Source: Limanda limanda (Eukaryota; Chordata; Actinopteri; Pleuronectiformes; Pleuronectidae). Taken from it: a DNA stretch of 64,000 nucleotides. The notes beneath the pieces were generated by a model. That model made no database searches, was not told where the DNA came from, and saw only the letters and a list, made by a program, of their open reading frames with translations. A program made the translations under genes and the position numbers. Where the stretch lies: assembly GCF_963576545.1 (NCBI RefSeq), contig NC_083658.1, positions 11,648,428-11,712,427 of the forward strand, written 5' to 3'. Position 1 is the first letter of the stretch; each line of letters begins with the position of its first letter. Positions 21,208-32,996 of this stretch are shown piece after piece.

Positions 21208-23572
21208 TGTAGCGCAGTGATTCTCTGTATGGTGCAGCCCACCACCTGTGCGGAGCGGAGACATAACAGGCTGGCGACCGGGAGGAGAAAATGCGAGGCG
21301 GATCTAATATTATTGCCGAACTAATGTTCTGACGTCCGCATCTCTTTAACAGCGGAGCAGTAAACAAGTCGCTCTTTCGCCGTAGCCAGGGGTCTGCACC
21401 CCGCGGCTCTGCAGCCCCTCCGCAGTGGATCCCTCCGCAGTGGATCCCTGTGCAGTGTTGTGCCTGTAGCGCATATTTTTCGCGAACAGTGAACTTTACA
21501 ATCAGTTTTCATATGTTGAATGTGCACGTTAGGGAACGTCATCCACTCTATGCAGCATCTACCACTGCAGTGAGAATTGCCTTTTGTTACTTTACACCCC
21601 TGACGCACACATACACAATGATGATACAGAGCGTTCCTTAATAACATACTTTTTAATCTTTGGGTTTTGGGGAAAGGAGCAAGTCTTATCAAGTCAAAAG
21701 GCTCAAGTCCAAGTGAAGTCACGAGTCATTGATGTCCAAGTCCAAGTCGAGTTGCAAGTCTCTTTACATTTTGTCAAGTCAAGTCATCAAATTCATGACT
21801 CGAGTCTGACTCGAGTCCAAGTCATGTGACTCGAGTCCACACCTCTGCTGGACAGTGTAACGACGCCACCACTGAATCCTCCTTCACAGTCTCATGTTAT
21901 AATTCAAAAGACGAATAAGCAGCGTCTAGTTATAGCTTCAACTTTCACCTCGTGCATATTCGAGCGCTGCGATTCCACAAAGTAACGCACATTTATCAAG
22001 CCATATTAAAATGTGCTTAACTGACGCCAGCGCCTCCTTAGTCACCTTCAGGTTTCCATTTCCGAATGAAAAGTATAATTAAGAAATAAAAACAGCCCTG
22101 GAGATTGTTCCTCTATTTTCAGCCACGTAACCCTCTCGCGTCCTTGAGTTTCTCGCCAAGACTAATAACAAGCCTTGTTGTCTCTCCATTTGTTTTCCTC
22201 ATGTCCTCAGCCGCGTCGCAGCACAGTTGGAGAGACATTACAGTTGTATTGGGCGCCTCCTGTCACTGTACAAATGCTCGTCATTAATTTCGCCCGGCAG
22301 AAGGCAATTTCAGGGAAGTGGATAAGTTCTGATAATGATAGGAGCTCTGTTGTGCTGTCAAGCCCCGGGGGAGAGGAACGTCAGGTCAAAGACGTTTCTC
22401 CTCCTCATCTGAACTTTTGTATCCTCTTCGTTTTGGATAAAAAAAAAGCTAAGACAAGACAGTCTTTGACCTCAAAGTTATTTTTGAGCCTGTATCTCGT
22501 TTAATTTCGCCCCCGTCGACAGACTTGAAACCCTGGATGTGGAAAAACAAATCAAGTGACAGAGATGAGCACGAGAGAGCTGGATGATTGAGATGAGCAG
22601 AGGATATGAATTGCCAGTGGAATCGTTTAAACATTGCCCCTGCACTCTTATGTACTCGCATAAATCAACTTGTGAGCCCTGTGTTCATAAGGACCTGTCA
22701 GCTGCGATCCAATGTCACTTGTAGATTGTTTCTCCCATTGAGAGAGCTGCTCTGATTCACCCCAAGTTATGTATTCATCCAGTGGTTCAGCCCCCTACTC
22801 TTGAATAACTCGCTGTGTGTGATCACATTAGGCCCTTGATGAATGTAAAATAGGAGCTCGCTGCTGAGTACGTTGGCCGAAATTACTCTGCAGATTGGAC
22901 CAGGAGGAACGTGTTGTTTCCGAAGCGTCACATCACAGCCAAAAAAAAATTCACATCATCTAAATGCACGAGTCGCAGGGCGGTGAGATTGGTGCCTTTT
23001 CAGCCCAGATGGTAAAAAACAACCACAAATTTCCAAAAATGTCTCCAAAGTGTTTCGGAATTATTTTTGGGTGATTCTGAACAATACCTCCTCTGTGTTT
23101 AGCGCCATTAACTGGCGCCATCCAGACAAATGTGCTACCGGCTCTAAATGGCATAAAAGCAGCACAGAGCACTGGAAGTTCGGTGGGGCCATTACTGTAC
23201 ACTTAGGCGCTAAAAGGTTTGCCCATTTCCTCGTCTGTCAGCCATGTCGTTTACTTTCAGAGTTGGCTTTAAGTTGCTCGTCTGTCAGTTCTTTTTTCAG
23301 CATATCAAGATTAATTACTAAGTCACAAAAATAGTCTGTGTGCTTTTTTTCTTATTGCCAGGAGGATCTGTCAAGTACGGAATTGTACTCTTAAACAATT
23401 GCAACGGCAGGAACTCTTTATTGATATATACTTAGAGCTCTGTGTATCAGCTTGAGAGACAAGTATGTTTTATTGTATATCTGCAGAGTACATGACATAA
23501 TTAATAATAGTGATACTGTGGAAGAAACAGCAAAAACTCTTGGTGGGAAGCATGGATTGATATAAATATGGA

Positions 23573-23801
23573 CAACTTTACTGCCCCCTGGTGACTAGCT
23601 GAAACAGAGCTTATAAATTCCGCCTCCTCCATGTTAGTGGATGAGACATGGACCAATCTAAAGAGTAAAATGCATGCCAACGTTTTCTCAAAGATGGTTT
23701 CTGTCATTTTAGGTATGTTTGTGGAGGTTTTGATCGGTTTGGTTTTAATTACTTATTGCTATAAAAATGGGAGTGTCTTCCATCTTTATGCAGTCTATGG
23801 T
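23573..23801 (+). mobile_element. dispersed repeat ending CCATCTTTATGCAGTCTATGG
   Basis: The start ACTGCCCCCTGGTGACTAGC, the inner CCGCCTCCTCCATGTTAGTG with GATGAGACATGGACC, and the end CATCTTTATGCAGTCTATGG match a repeat common in teleost genomes. Related pieces occur at 61943-62044 and, inverted, at 63113-63200. The class is not certain (a MITE- or SINE-like element). No coding content. Confidence 0.6.
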
Positions 23802-24282
23802 AGTAACATCATAACCTGCAGCCTCATAGCTTGGAGGTTTATGCATATAGTGATGGCAAATATACAAAACATTTACCAGCAGACCAATTTCTAATCCAAT
23901 TTGTGTGTTTTATTTTCTTGCCAGTTATGAAAATTGGATTATAGTCCGTCTAAATCCTTCTAATCAACACAATGTTTCATTTTTTTTGTCTTGGGTTAGG
24001 AATTTCAGTGCTCCAACATAGTTGGCCAACCCCCAACATGTCCAGTAAGACCTTCACTTTTTTACTCTTTTCATTTACTGACATTAAAAAAACACTTTCC
24101 AAATGATTACCAGCATCTCCTTGACCAAGAAATAAACCTTTCTGTCTAATAGTGTCCTGTATTTCATGCTTTAACATGACAGGTATAAGAAATCCCTAAT
24201 ATTGCATTATAGTCAAAGTATATCTTATCTTCAAAATCCGGTGCTCTAAAGAGGAAAGTGGGGTGGTGTCTATATACATGTG

Positions 24283-24285
<3 letters not shown>

Positions 24286-24346
<61 letters not shown>
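24286..24346. repeat. (TA)n microsatellite
   Basis: About 30 TA units, self-complementary and likely to extrude a cruciform. Confidence 0.9.
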
Positions 24347-24349
<3 letters not shown>

Positions 24350-24796
24350 GGTATATCATTCTCATCTATTATTTAAAAAAGTGTGAGTAAGAATTATTTT
24401 GCAGTGCTCTGTATTTTTGCCTATTTTCATTTATTTATTTTTAGGCTTTTCTTCCAGAATACTTACTCCAGGCACGGTGCCCACTTCTCTGTGCAGCGCA
24501 TCGATAATAAATAATCCATCACACCTCTGCAGCTTTTACAGCAACAACGCAAGAAACTTGTCTCACAAATTTCGCAACACGCTGAAAAAAGCGTCTGGGC
24601 CCGTCTGGTTGTCTGGCCCACTTTGCCGTGCATTTTAATTGGCTCCCAGTGTGGCGAACAAGTGCGGCGGCACCAGTCAGAGTTGAAGCGCTTCGGCGGC
24701 CTGTCTCTGGAGCGGCACGGCGGCTTTCCCCCGGCGCCCTGCAAATCCACAGGCCTGACAAATCCTTATTAGGGGCTTCTACTGTACATCACTACA

Positions 24797-24798
<2 letters not shown>

Positions 24799-24882
<84 letters not shown>
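24799..24882 (+). repeat. (GT)n microsatellite
   Basis: Forty-two units with a single CT interruption. A second array of 16 units follows at 24952-24984. Both create spurious Cys/Val open frames. Confidence 0.92.
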
Positions 24883-24885
<3 letters not shown>

Positions 24886-24950
24886 GGCTTATGATTTTAC
24901 ACTACTGGCCAGGGAAGGCTATTTCACCAATTAAACCAGGATGTATTTTG

Positions 24951-24951
<1 letters not shown>

Positions 24952-24984
<33 letters not shown>
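24952..24984 (+). repeat. (GT)n microsatellite
   Basis: Sixteen uninterrupted TG units, about 70 bp downstream of a longer GT array. Confidence 0.9.
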
Positions 24985-24985
<1 letters not shown>

Positions 24986-25614
24986 CATGTGTCTGCTGTG
25001 TGGGTGTGAAGATATTTAGAATCCTCTTGACACCCAATTAGAGAGCAGCCCAACATGACCCCCAACTTCAAGAGACACCAAAAAGCTTACTTGAGACAAC
25101 AACTTGCAACGGCTTGACAAAATGGCCCCACTAATGAGGGGCCTGTAAACACAACTTTATTCTTGCTGATTGTTGTTTAAGAGAAATGAGAGACCTCAGT
25201 GTTTATGCAGCAGCTACACCTTTAATTTATATATTCAATCATTGTACCATCTGATATTTTGCCTGTGTACAGTATGACCCAGGATGTAATAATGAAAATT
25301 ACACAGTTATAGTTTATAGTTTAGTTATCACTAATATCCGATTTAAAGTATCCAAACTGTGTCCCTGCCGGGGAGACATTGTATCCTGAATCGTACAATA
25401 GTCACCTGTCCAAAAACAAAAGCTTCAAGTAAACTTTATTTTAAATGGGACAGCAATGTTTGCCAAAGTGTCACTAGGTAATTTAATATGACGTCTGTGA
25501 AGGTTTTCCCTTTTATAGATTATTTGTTTTATTTCATAGTCCTGTCAAACAGATATTCAGATAAGTGACTCGTCATTTCTAAGTTCCTGAAAATGTGTTA
25601 AATAGAATTCCGCT

Positions 25615-25815
25615 AAGCCTGTTGAAAATAATGAATTTGCAGACAGCTGCACCTTTTGCAAGATTGTTCTCAAATGAGGACCTTTGCATAAAAAGACATC
25701 AGAGTATTAAAACATCGAATCGAATATCTGCCATTGCCCAATGTTGCCCTGTGTTCACCCCGAAGCCTCGCAGTAAAAGGCTCGAACTAAGTTAAGTCCT
25801 GCAACTCCGGGAGTG
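25615..25815 (+). other. copy 1 of a diverged non-coding sequence pair
   Basis: It starts AAGCCTGTTGAAAATAATGA and has further similarity to 38605-38834 in the same order: TGCAAGA, CTCAAATGA, CCTTTGC, TGTTC/TATTC-CACC-like stretches and TCCTGCAA. No transposon ends, coding frame or RNA gene was recognised. It may be an old duplicated regulatory sequence or two members of an unnamed repeat family. Confidence 0.5.
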
Positions 25816-26223
25816 AAATCTGTGTACTTTTGTCATTTTTTTCGCTGAATGTTAATATATCTATTTGCTTTGCAAGCAGGGGTGGACCGCCATCTGGCAT
25901 ACCGGGCATCGTCCCGGTGGGCCGTTGACCCAATGTGGGCCGGTCTGGTCCGCTATGTTGTTGTTTTGTTTTTTTTTCTCTTATTCCTCTCTAAATTCCC
26001 TCCAATTGGGCCGGCCAATTGGCTACAGAGGGCTAGCAGTGTGTTGCCAGCATCGACACATATTATTGGTCTATTGTTTGTCATTGTCAATCAATCATGG
26101 GCTGACAGGCTCAGAGAGCCCTGGCAGTGCTGTCAATCACAACACAAACCAGGGTGTGGCGGGACCTCATGGCATTGGCGGGGGGAGTCGCGGGACGGGC
26201 TGCTGCTGAGACAGAAACTTAAA

Positions 26224-26408
26224 ATGGATAATAAGAGTAAAAAACGCATCGGGAAAAAAAGCTGAAGTCTCTGGAGGTGGAGGCTGCTAAATGTGCCAAA
26301 CTGACGGACCTATGTGGTGCCGGGTTCACCAGCCCAGCAGCAGCAGGTGCGCCGGGAGACGAGCGAGGAGGACTCGACAATGATGAGCGAGTGGAGGCAG
26401 ACATGTGA
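26224..26408 (+). pseudogene. N-terminal remnant of hAT transposase
   Basis: The ATG at 26224 opens a basic stretch (MDNKSKKRIGKK). A one-base shift at the AAAAAAA run near 26255 is needed to continue into KLKSLEVEAAKCAKLTDLC and an acidic/Gly-Pro stretch ending at a TGA (26406-26408). The basic start plus coiled Lys/Glu segment resembles the beginnings of hAT transposases that carry a TTF/ZMYM-type zinc finger further on. No zinc finger, catalytic or dimerisation region survives. Confidence 0.6.
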
Positions 26409-26594
26409 GCGCGCATTTTCAATTTTCAATACATTCTCCAAACTGGCTCGTTACTTGAGCAGCGGAGGTTGGCGTCGCACGCCTCTACCCACGGCGCACC
26501 TCTCTCTCTCTCTGCCCCCTCCCTCCTGAGATGTGCAGGTCCCGGTGGCGTGTTTGCCGTCGGGGGGGGGCAGCGCGAGAGGTTGGTCTATCCC

Positions 26595-26644
26595 TCCGCA
26601 GGTTCACCTTCAGAAATCTTGTTACGACTTTTACTTCCTCTAGA
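26595..26644 (-). rRNA. 18S rRNA 3'-end fragment (pseudo-rRNA)
   Basis: On the minus strand this matches the extreme 3' end of eukaryotic 18S rRNA: the TCTAGAGGAAGTAAAAGTCG and TAACAAG blocks, then GGTGAACCTGCGGA. A few changes lie in the middle (CAGAAATCTTG where CGGAAACCTTG is expected). It covers only about 50 nt, is diverged and ends before the ITS1 boundary, so it is not functional. It lies wholly inside a hAT element. Confidence 0.8.
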
Positions 26645-28562
26645 ATAGGATAAGAGATAGTGTCTTATTTTGTGTGCCTAGATCTGGTTTCCCTTTGCTG
26701 AGTTATCATAAGGGGCATTGTGTATCACTCTTGCTACTGATGAGAGGTCCATGTTTAGTGATATTTACAGAATGTTTTAGTGGTTATACTGTGGTTTATT
26801 AATGTTCTTGGGCAGACACAAGAGGCACTTGTTTATAGTTAATTCTTTGTTGTCTCTAGATGCACTGGTCCATTACTATTTGAACCTCAGCATCTAGGGT
26901 TCAAAATTGGTAAAATTATACATTATATGCATATTGTTGTTGTAATTTTTCAGTCAGTTGAGATAAATCTTGAGGAGAAACATTTTGGGTTGTTTTGTGT
27001 CTGTATAGGCCTACTATAAAAAGCACTTTGCATTTTTAATTTTAGTACTTGTACTTTTACTTTTGATACTTAAGTACATTTCAACACCAGATACTTAAGT
27101 ACTTTTAATATGAGCTACTTTAAGACTTTTACTCAAGTCACCCTTGGCCTGCCCTTTTGGGCTGGGCTTCTGCTGCAGATCTAATGGCTGCTTCCAGGGG
27201 CATGGGGCCCTCAGCCTTTGTTTTTCTTTGCTTCTGCACCTTACAACATACATCACACCTTATTTTCACACATCCAAACACTGTTAACACCACTGACGCG
27301 TAACATATTTTAAACATCCCACTACGTAGTTAGAGCTATCTTGATTTGGAGTTAAATAAATTTACTTTTGGCTTGAGAGGTTTGTGTGTGGCCTCCCTTC
27401 TTGTTGCCATCTTTGAGCTAGGTGGTAACAGTAGTATGCATGAGAGAAGACGCCGCGAGATTTGTGGACTTCTATGTGGTGTCCGCTGATAATGTAGTGG
27501 GCTGGTCTGGACAGACAATGCCAGGGCTGAATTTTTGTCCCAGTCCACCCCTGTTTGCAAGTAACTCAATGACTGTGATGTGCAGCAGGTCTAAATTGCA
27601 TTGATATCTCTTATAAAAGGGTCTTAAAGTTATCTTGCTGTAGTCCTGCACCATGCACTCTTGGCAAGCGGTTTCCCAAAATAGTAGAAACAGATGTTCA
27701 TGCATTTGCTGCCATTTCACTTATGTTTAACTCATATTTAAATGTGACAGTATGTAACTGCATGTTCCCCAAAGATGCAGCTTCAGCTTCCACTGCCTTG
27801 GAATATGGAGCCACTTTCATTCCCACTTCTCACGCCCACTAGGAAATTAGTAAAGTCTTTAATGTGTCAGACCCCTTTTTTAATACAGATTAAAGAATAA
27901 CTCACTAACTCCTGAGAAAGAAAGTATAAAAAGGTTGCTGGGTTTTTTTTCTCTGACGATTCCTTTGCCTGGAGTTGCTACGTCAGTGCCGAGAAATGGA
28001 AAGCCTTGTCAGAAAGCTTCTTAAATTCAGTGCCAATCTTTCATCAGTTTGAGCAGGGGCAGCTTTTGTCAATGCTTTCAGTTGCTTTTTAACATGTAAT
28101 TTCTTTTCAAGCTTTTTCTACTGACTGCGACGAGAGCCGGCGAGTTTGTTCACAGTCCATAAAATGAATCATTTCTTTTATCGCGGCAGGAGTTTGTCAC
28201 CTTCTGATGTGAAGGACTGGAAAAAAATAAGTCCCCCCGGAATTATGACATGAACTTACTCCAAGTGTGTCCGCTCCGGCCCAGTCTGGACGCTTGTATC
28301 TCGATTGATCCACTCGAGAGAACCGAACAAAACTTGGGATCAAAGCAGAAGCAGGCGTTCCCATGGCCACAGTCTTCAGATCACAGACGGGGAGCAGGTC
28401 TGCGGGAAAGGAGGAGGGGAGTAGTGCGGTCGGGGGCGGAGGATGAAACGGAATATGAAGTCAAGTGGAGATAACTCGGCTGATCCTGCTTTTTGATCTC
28501 CATCTCCTTAAAATATTCGACTGCACACGAGCGGGCGTGACGGCACGGTATGTGTCCATCAG

Positions 28563-28576
28563 CCCCCCCCCCCCCC
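28563..28576 (+). repeat. poly(C) tract
   Basis: Fourteen consecutive C residues followed by GTGTGT. Confidence 0.9.
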
Positions 28577-29149
28577 GTGTGTACAAACACACACAATATG
28601 CAGCCACGCGGGTGTGTTTATAGTATGCAGATCATTTCTGCTTAACATTAATTTTCCCCTCCTGCAGGCGCAACCATCAGTCACCTCGTATCAAATCACA
28701 GTTTGAGTCTTGGATCCTGTGCTTAAAATGTAAATTTCCTGGATGTTTGTCATGAAAAAGGGGAATTTACATGTGCAATATGCAACTTTTCAACCTTGAG
28801 GCGGCATATTGTTGGAATATTCGCATCCATTAAGTCATCAGAGGAGCTGACACTTGCTGGCACATCTGCAATTGAGATGCTGCACTGGTTTACTTTTTTC
28901 TACTCTCACACAGTCAGACACACAAACCATAAGAAGATTGTGTTACCAGTCTGCATTTATTGGCTTTTAATGGGATAAAAGTTGCTTTATACTGCAGATT
29001 ATAACGGCGTGCATATTGTCTTAATCATGCTGCCATAATTAATCTGGCTTTTTATCAATTAGGTTTTAATATGAGGAGCATTCAGAGGCCTCGCAGACCT
29101 TCAGCAGCACACACACACAAACAAACTAGCATGCGCACATATTGTCCAG

Positions 29150-29150
<1 letters not shown>

Positions 29151-29188
<38 letters not shown>
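29151..29188 (+). repeat. (CA)n microsatellite
   Basis: Nineteen CA units; a shorter impure CA run lies just upstream at 29107-29118. Confidence 0.9.
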
Positions 29189-29190
<2 letters not shown>

Positions 29191-29515
29191 CTCCCCATAA
29201 TTATTAGAGTGCTTACTCTTGCTGAGTGGCCACTTTTTCAATCAACCTGTGCGTCCCCGCAGCTCTTGTCCGCCCAATACATCAAATCTCCCAGAGCGTC
29301 CGCACCATCAGAAAGCGGTTCGTGCCCCGGGAGCAGATGAAAACAAAAAGATGAGTGCCAAAGGGATCATAGTGAGACGGGAGTGAACTGTTATCTGTCA
29401 GTTTAGTTAGGATCGCAGAGCCCAGATCACAGCCCGACTCCCCTTTTGATGACCACATTCATTAATGAGAATAGAGTGGATGCAGAGAAAAGTCCGCCTT
29501 AAGAGCTTTATAGTC

Positions 29516-29539
29516 GGGGGGGGGGGGGGGGGGGGGGGG
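29516..29539 (+). repeat. poly(G) tract
   Basis: Twenty-four consecutive G residues, the longest homopolymer G run in the window and a candidate G-quadruplex. Its length may be unreliable in the assembly. Confidence 0.9.
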
Positions 29540-30064
29540 AGAAAAAGATCAAACCAAAGAAATAATCGCGGCCATAATAACATTTGCACTTTTTCCGGAG
29601 TGAGAACAAGTCTTGAAAATTAAATTTTGAGTTACATTTACAAGTAAATTGAGAAGCATGGTGCATTTAGATCAATGTGCCGTTTCCTCGGGCCGACAGA
29701 TCGCAGATGAAATTTGAACTTCGTTGCCGAGTTTTTCCTTTGGAACAAAAAATGCGCTGGAACCCTCATGGTCCAATAAGTGGCATATCAAAAGAGGCAC
29801 CAAGGAAGGGGGGGAGGGATTTATATTAAGTAAAAATTAAAGAGAGCCCGTGGGAGAGAAGGCTTGCGTTCTTTATTTAAGAATTTGGATTAATCAAACC
29901 CAAGCTCGCCATCACGAGATCTCAAAAGGCAAAAAAAAGGCTTCAGTATTCATGCAACAGCACGTGCAATAACCACGGGAGGGGGGACCTGCAGGGCTAT
30001 TGTTGGTGGAAACATTACTAGATCAGGCATGCTGAACACAACAGGCAAAAGGTCGGCTTATTGA

Positions 30065-30190
30065 CACCACTTAAAATAATAGATGTGTTTATTGTGTTTC
30101 CCGCAAACAGATACCCGCGGTTAATAAACATCTGCATTCATCTGGTAATAATTGGCACAACAGGCTGCAATCATTGATATGGATTGGGGT
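30065..30190. promoter_or_regulatory. candidate conserved non-coding element
   Basis: Dense transcription-factor-like motifs in 125 bp: TGTTTATTGTGTTT and GTTAATAAACA (forkhead-like), ATTCATCTGGTAATAATTGG (homeobox-like), AATCATTGATATGG. There is no coding frame and no repeat signature. This is the texture of vertebrate developmental enhancers, but conservation cannot be judged from one sequence. Confidence 0.3.
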
Positions 30191-31413
30191 GCGTGTCATG
30201 TATGAGGGTGTTGGCAATGAAGCTTCCTGCGGAGGGAAGATGATGCATGAAAAGCACGATGGCGGTGGCTTTACTCAAGTTTTAGAGTGATTTACGTACA
30301 GTTATATGCAGAAAAAAACATATGCAACCAGAAGGGAAAGCTGTGGGATGCTCCTTATCGTTCATATTCCCTTCTAATTCTAAAGTAAAATTAAATAACA
30401 ACCAAAAAACAACTTATAACTTCAGATCGACAATGTTGCCAGAAAAACTTAGAATTTTGTGCATAAATAAGTTGAAGTGCCAAAGGAATGTTGTTTGCGT
30501 GAAATCCGGGTTCACAAAACTAATCAAAGCAAGTTGGCAATTTGGAACGGCAACGTTTTGAGTGGTTGCTCAGGTGTTTTATTTTGATACGATGGATAAT
30601 CAGTGAGCAGAATGTGGAAATAGATAGAATAGTACTCGTTACAAGCGGATGAAAAAATAGCCTGTTTCTCCCTGTGGAATTATGTTTGATTTATGAGGAG
30701 TGAGAAACTTAATAAAAAAAAAGTAGTTTGCTTTGAAATTACATCAAAAAGATAAATGAAGGGGTTAAGTTGGGTCAACAGGGGCAACTCAGCCAGCCCC
30801 GGTGGTTGTCCAGGAGACTCGTAAATTAGGAGCAGCGTCATTATCATTACAGGCACCAGGAGATGGACCTCAGATCTGATCTGAGGCCAGATGTTCTGCC
30901 TCTGTGATCCGCTGCATCCCAGAATGCATCAGGCCCAGGACTTTAAACCTCTGAGCCAATGTTTGAAATGCATTGCATCACACACACACACTTCAGACTG
31001 CCTTTTTAAAATGACACGCTCACTACAACATTTTGACATAAGATTTACTGGATAGAAAGTTAATAGTTTGATGTATTTACAGTATGTAGTTATGTTTTAC
31101 CAACAATTTCAAACAATTACAACATGGCTGCTCCATTTGCTTTTATTTGGCCCCTTTTTTGGTCTGATAGAGCAAGAGATGTGGTATCAAAATGTACTTG
31201 AACTAAAGCTTCTTAGCTTAAAGAGCTTTTATTTTCATCTCTAACAATTGAAAGTAAATTAAATAATGTACAATCTCCGTGGACAAAATCTATTTTTATT
31301 ACAAGTTCAATTAATTTCTTAAAATTTTTAAATCACATCATGAGAGTTTGATTACCATGCAGGCCTTTAGAGTGCACCAACTACCAGTCATCTAAAATTC
31401 ATGTTATGTAAAT

Positions 31414-31490
31414 ATAGATAATCTTTTTATTAGTCCCACAATGGAGATGTTTGCTCTATCAGAGCTTAGGGGAGATTCAAAATATACACA
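31414..31490 (-). mobile_element. 3' tail of a fish non-LTR retrotransposon
   Basis: ATAATCTTTTTATTAGTCCC followed by ACAATGGAGATGTTTGCTC is the antisense form of a common fish LINE 3' end (typically CTTTATTAGTCCCAC then GGGGAAATTTGC). A second copy of the same tail is at 34774-34830. Only the end is present; no reverse transcriptase remnant is visible. Confidence 0.6.
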
Positions 31491-31927
31491 GAAATGAATG
31501 ACTGCAGATGCACATATAAACACAAGTAAATGTGAAAGAATAGAATAGAACGTTTACAATCCAAATACAGTGCATTTTAATCATATTGCCCCTCTGAAAT
31601 ATGAAATGGGGATATGTTGGGATATCTTTGGTGCTTCTGTAGCTTGGCTTGAGAGAAAAGACAGGAACCCGACCTGACACCGATGTTTTCTCGGATTACC
31701 AGCGCATCCAGCATTAAAAATTAAAAAGCAAAAAGCAAACTTGACCGAAAAATGACCCGCACACGAATTTAAGTTCAAAATTCTAGTCCGAACCCGGCCT
31801 GACGGGTCACAACGGGCTCGGGCCGGTTCTCTGCACCTTAGTGGGAGCACAACTGGTTTAACCTGCGATATCTCCTCCAGACACTCCAGGTATACGAGTC
31901 TGTCGCTGCCTACTGTTGACAAATCAC
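31491..31927. other. non-coding DNA, possible transposon debris
   Basis: Includes 31640-31850 with CGGCCTGACGGGTCACAACG and GGGCTCGGGCCGG, reminiscent of G/C-rich subterminal repeats of fish DNA transposons. No target duplication or paired ends could be established, and no gene was seen. Confidence 0.35.
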
Positions 31928-31935
31928 CTTGCGAC

Positions 31936-32996
31936 CAGCGCCGCCGCTCCCATAACGCGCACTACGAGCTGTGCGCGTAGTGCTGAGGGGGCACCAGAAA
32001 ATAGGAATCTGAAAAATCATCATAGTTATAATAATTATGTAGCCGAGCGTTTGGTTGTATCATAGGTCCGGCCTCAGCCGACAAAGGACACGAGAGCAGG
32101 TCATGCGCTTGGGACAGCACACCCGTTTATTCTCCGCTCACTTTGCAACTTCACTCATCACAGAACCCACTTCCTTTAAAACCCCCTTTCAAAATAAGAG
32201 TCACTACCAACAACCCGCTTAGAACAGGAAATACAAGTCATCCCCCCACAATAACGTCATTAAATAAAATAGCTTACAATTATAATGCTGATATTATTTC
32301 AGTATAGCAATATTAGGCATCTTTTGGGCATATATATCACAAAACAGGCAGAACAAGAGATATATTTAATTGCTCAAAAAAATGACAAGTCCTGTCATTG
32401 AGAGTCCATCAGCAGGTGACAATGTAGAGACCTGTGTGCCCCTCCAACTGATCCTGCTCTTTGGACGCCACAAGTTTTAGACGCGGATCGTGTTGAAATA
32501 GTACGAAGAGGTCCATTTAAAATCCCATCAGATTTTAATTTTCCAAGGGGACTAGATGGCAGGGCGTTTCATAGTAGCCTACAATTCAAAATACTCTCAA
32601 ATGGAGAGAAAATCATGAGAAGTTGGCTTGTTTACTCGCAACAAAGCAAATCTGTGAAGATTTTCTCAATACTTGAATGTGTGTGTTTGTTCAACATAGT
32701 GTGTTTACAAAGTAAAGTAAAATTGTGTGAATTTTTTGCTTCTAAATCTTTGCTTTATTGAAGAAGATTGCTAACTTGTACACTTCTGCTATTAGTTTAT
32801 TAGCTATTAGTATCTTCTGCTACGAAGATTTTGCACATCCCAATACTTGTGTGTATGTATGTTTTGGCTGTTCTGTGTACTGTGTTTACAAAGTAGATTT
32901 TCCTTTTTCGTTTTAATAAAATGTTTAAATGGGGGGGGGGGGGGGCATCATAAAGGAGTTATGCTTAGGGCACCGAAATGGCTAGCAGCGGCACTG
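31936..32996. mobile_element. non-autonomous hAT-type transposon
   Basis: The left end CAGCGCCGCCGCT and inverted right end CAGTGCCGCTGCTA are paired terminal repeats. Flanks CTTGCGAC (31928-31935) and GGTGCGAC (32997-33004) match at 6 of 8 bases, consistent with an aged hAT duplication. A 15-base G run (32931-32945) sits just inside the right end. Internally, segments at about 32657-32712 and 32825-32896 are a diverged direct repeat sharing GAAGATTTT and GTGTTTACAAAGTA. No transposase frame remains. Confidence 0.7.

Larger units (their letters stand above)
20152..21847. mobile_element. hAT-type transposon with nested fragments
   Basis: The left end CAGAGGTGGGACCAAGTCA and the inverted right end CAGAGGTGTGGACTCGAGTCA are imperfect terminal inverted repeats. 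A perfect 8-bp duplication, CTGGACAG, lies at 20144-20151 and 21848-21855 and fits the hAT nTnnnnAn pattern. Both ends carry arrays of CAAGTC-type units (about 20166-20330 and 21680-21835) in inverted arrangement. The centre holds fragments of other elements, including a CAGTGTTGTCCATCAACGCG start at 20852 and a CTAGGGCCGCCCCTG end at 21193. No transposase was seen, so it is non-autonomous or gutted. Confidence 0.85.
21856..25614. other. non-coding DNA with microsatellites, no gene recognised
   Basis: Unique-looking sequence with one dispersed repeat (23573-23801), a TA array (24286-24346) and two GT arrays. The 24.46-24.77 kb part is GC-richer with open frames on both strands, but neither resembles a protein family. 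No splice-bounded exon was recognised. Confidence 0.5.
25877..27553 (+). mobile_element. hAT transposon, internally deleted
   Basis: The left end CAGGGGTGGACCGCC and the inverted right end CAGGGGTGGACTGGG form terminal inverted repeats. A perfect 8-bp duplication, TTTGCAAG, flanks it at 25869-25876 and 27554-27561 and fits the hAT pattern. The start of a transposase remains at 26224-26408. The remaining transposase is gone. The interior has a short antisense 18S rRNA piece (26595-26644) and a segment near 27040-27135 rich in TACTTTTACTT and TACTTAAGTA motifs that is itself a common fish repeat. Confidence 0.88.
27562..31413. other. non-coding DNA, candidate regulatory landscape, no gene recognised
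   Basis: Unique-looking sequence, poor in recognisable transposons. It includes a C14 tract (28563-28576), a CA array (29151-29188) and a G24 tract (29516-29539). Several stretches, notably 28990-29070 and 30065-30190, are dense in homeobox- and forkhead-like motifs. No exon or RNA gene was found. Confidence 0.45.

Noticed and set aside
24801..25019. Cys/Val-rich open frames over the GT arrays
   Set aside because: Pure products of a dinucleotide repeat, as at 1945, 12347 and 14142.
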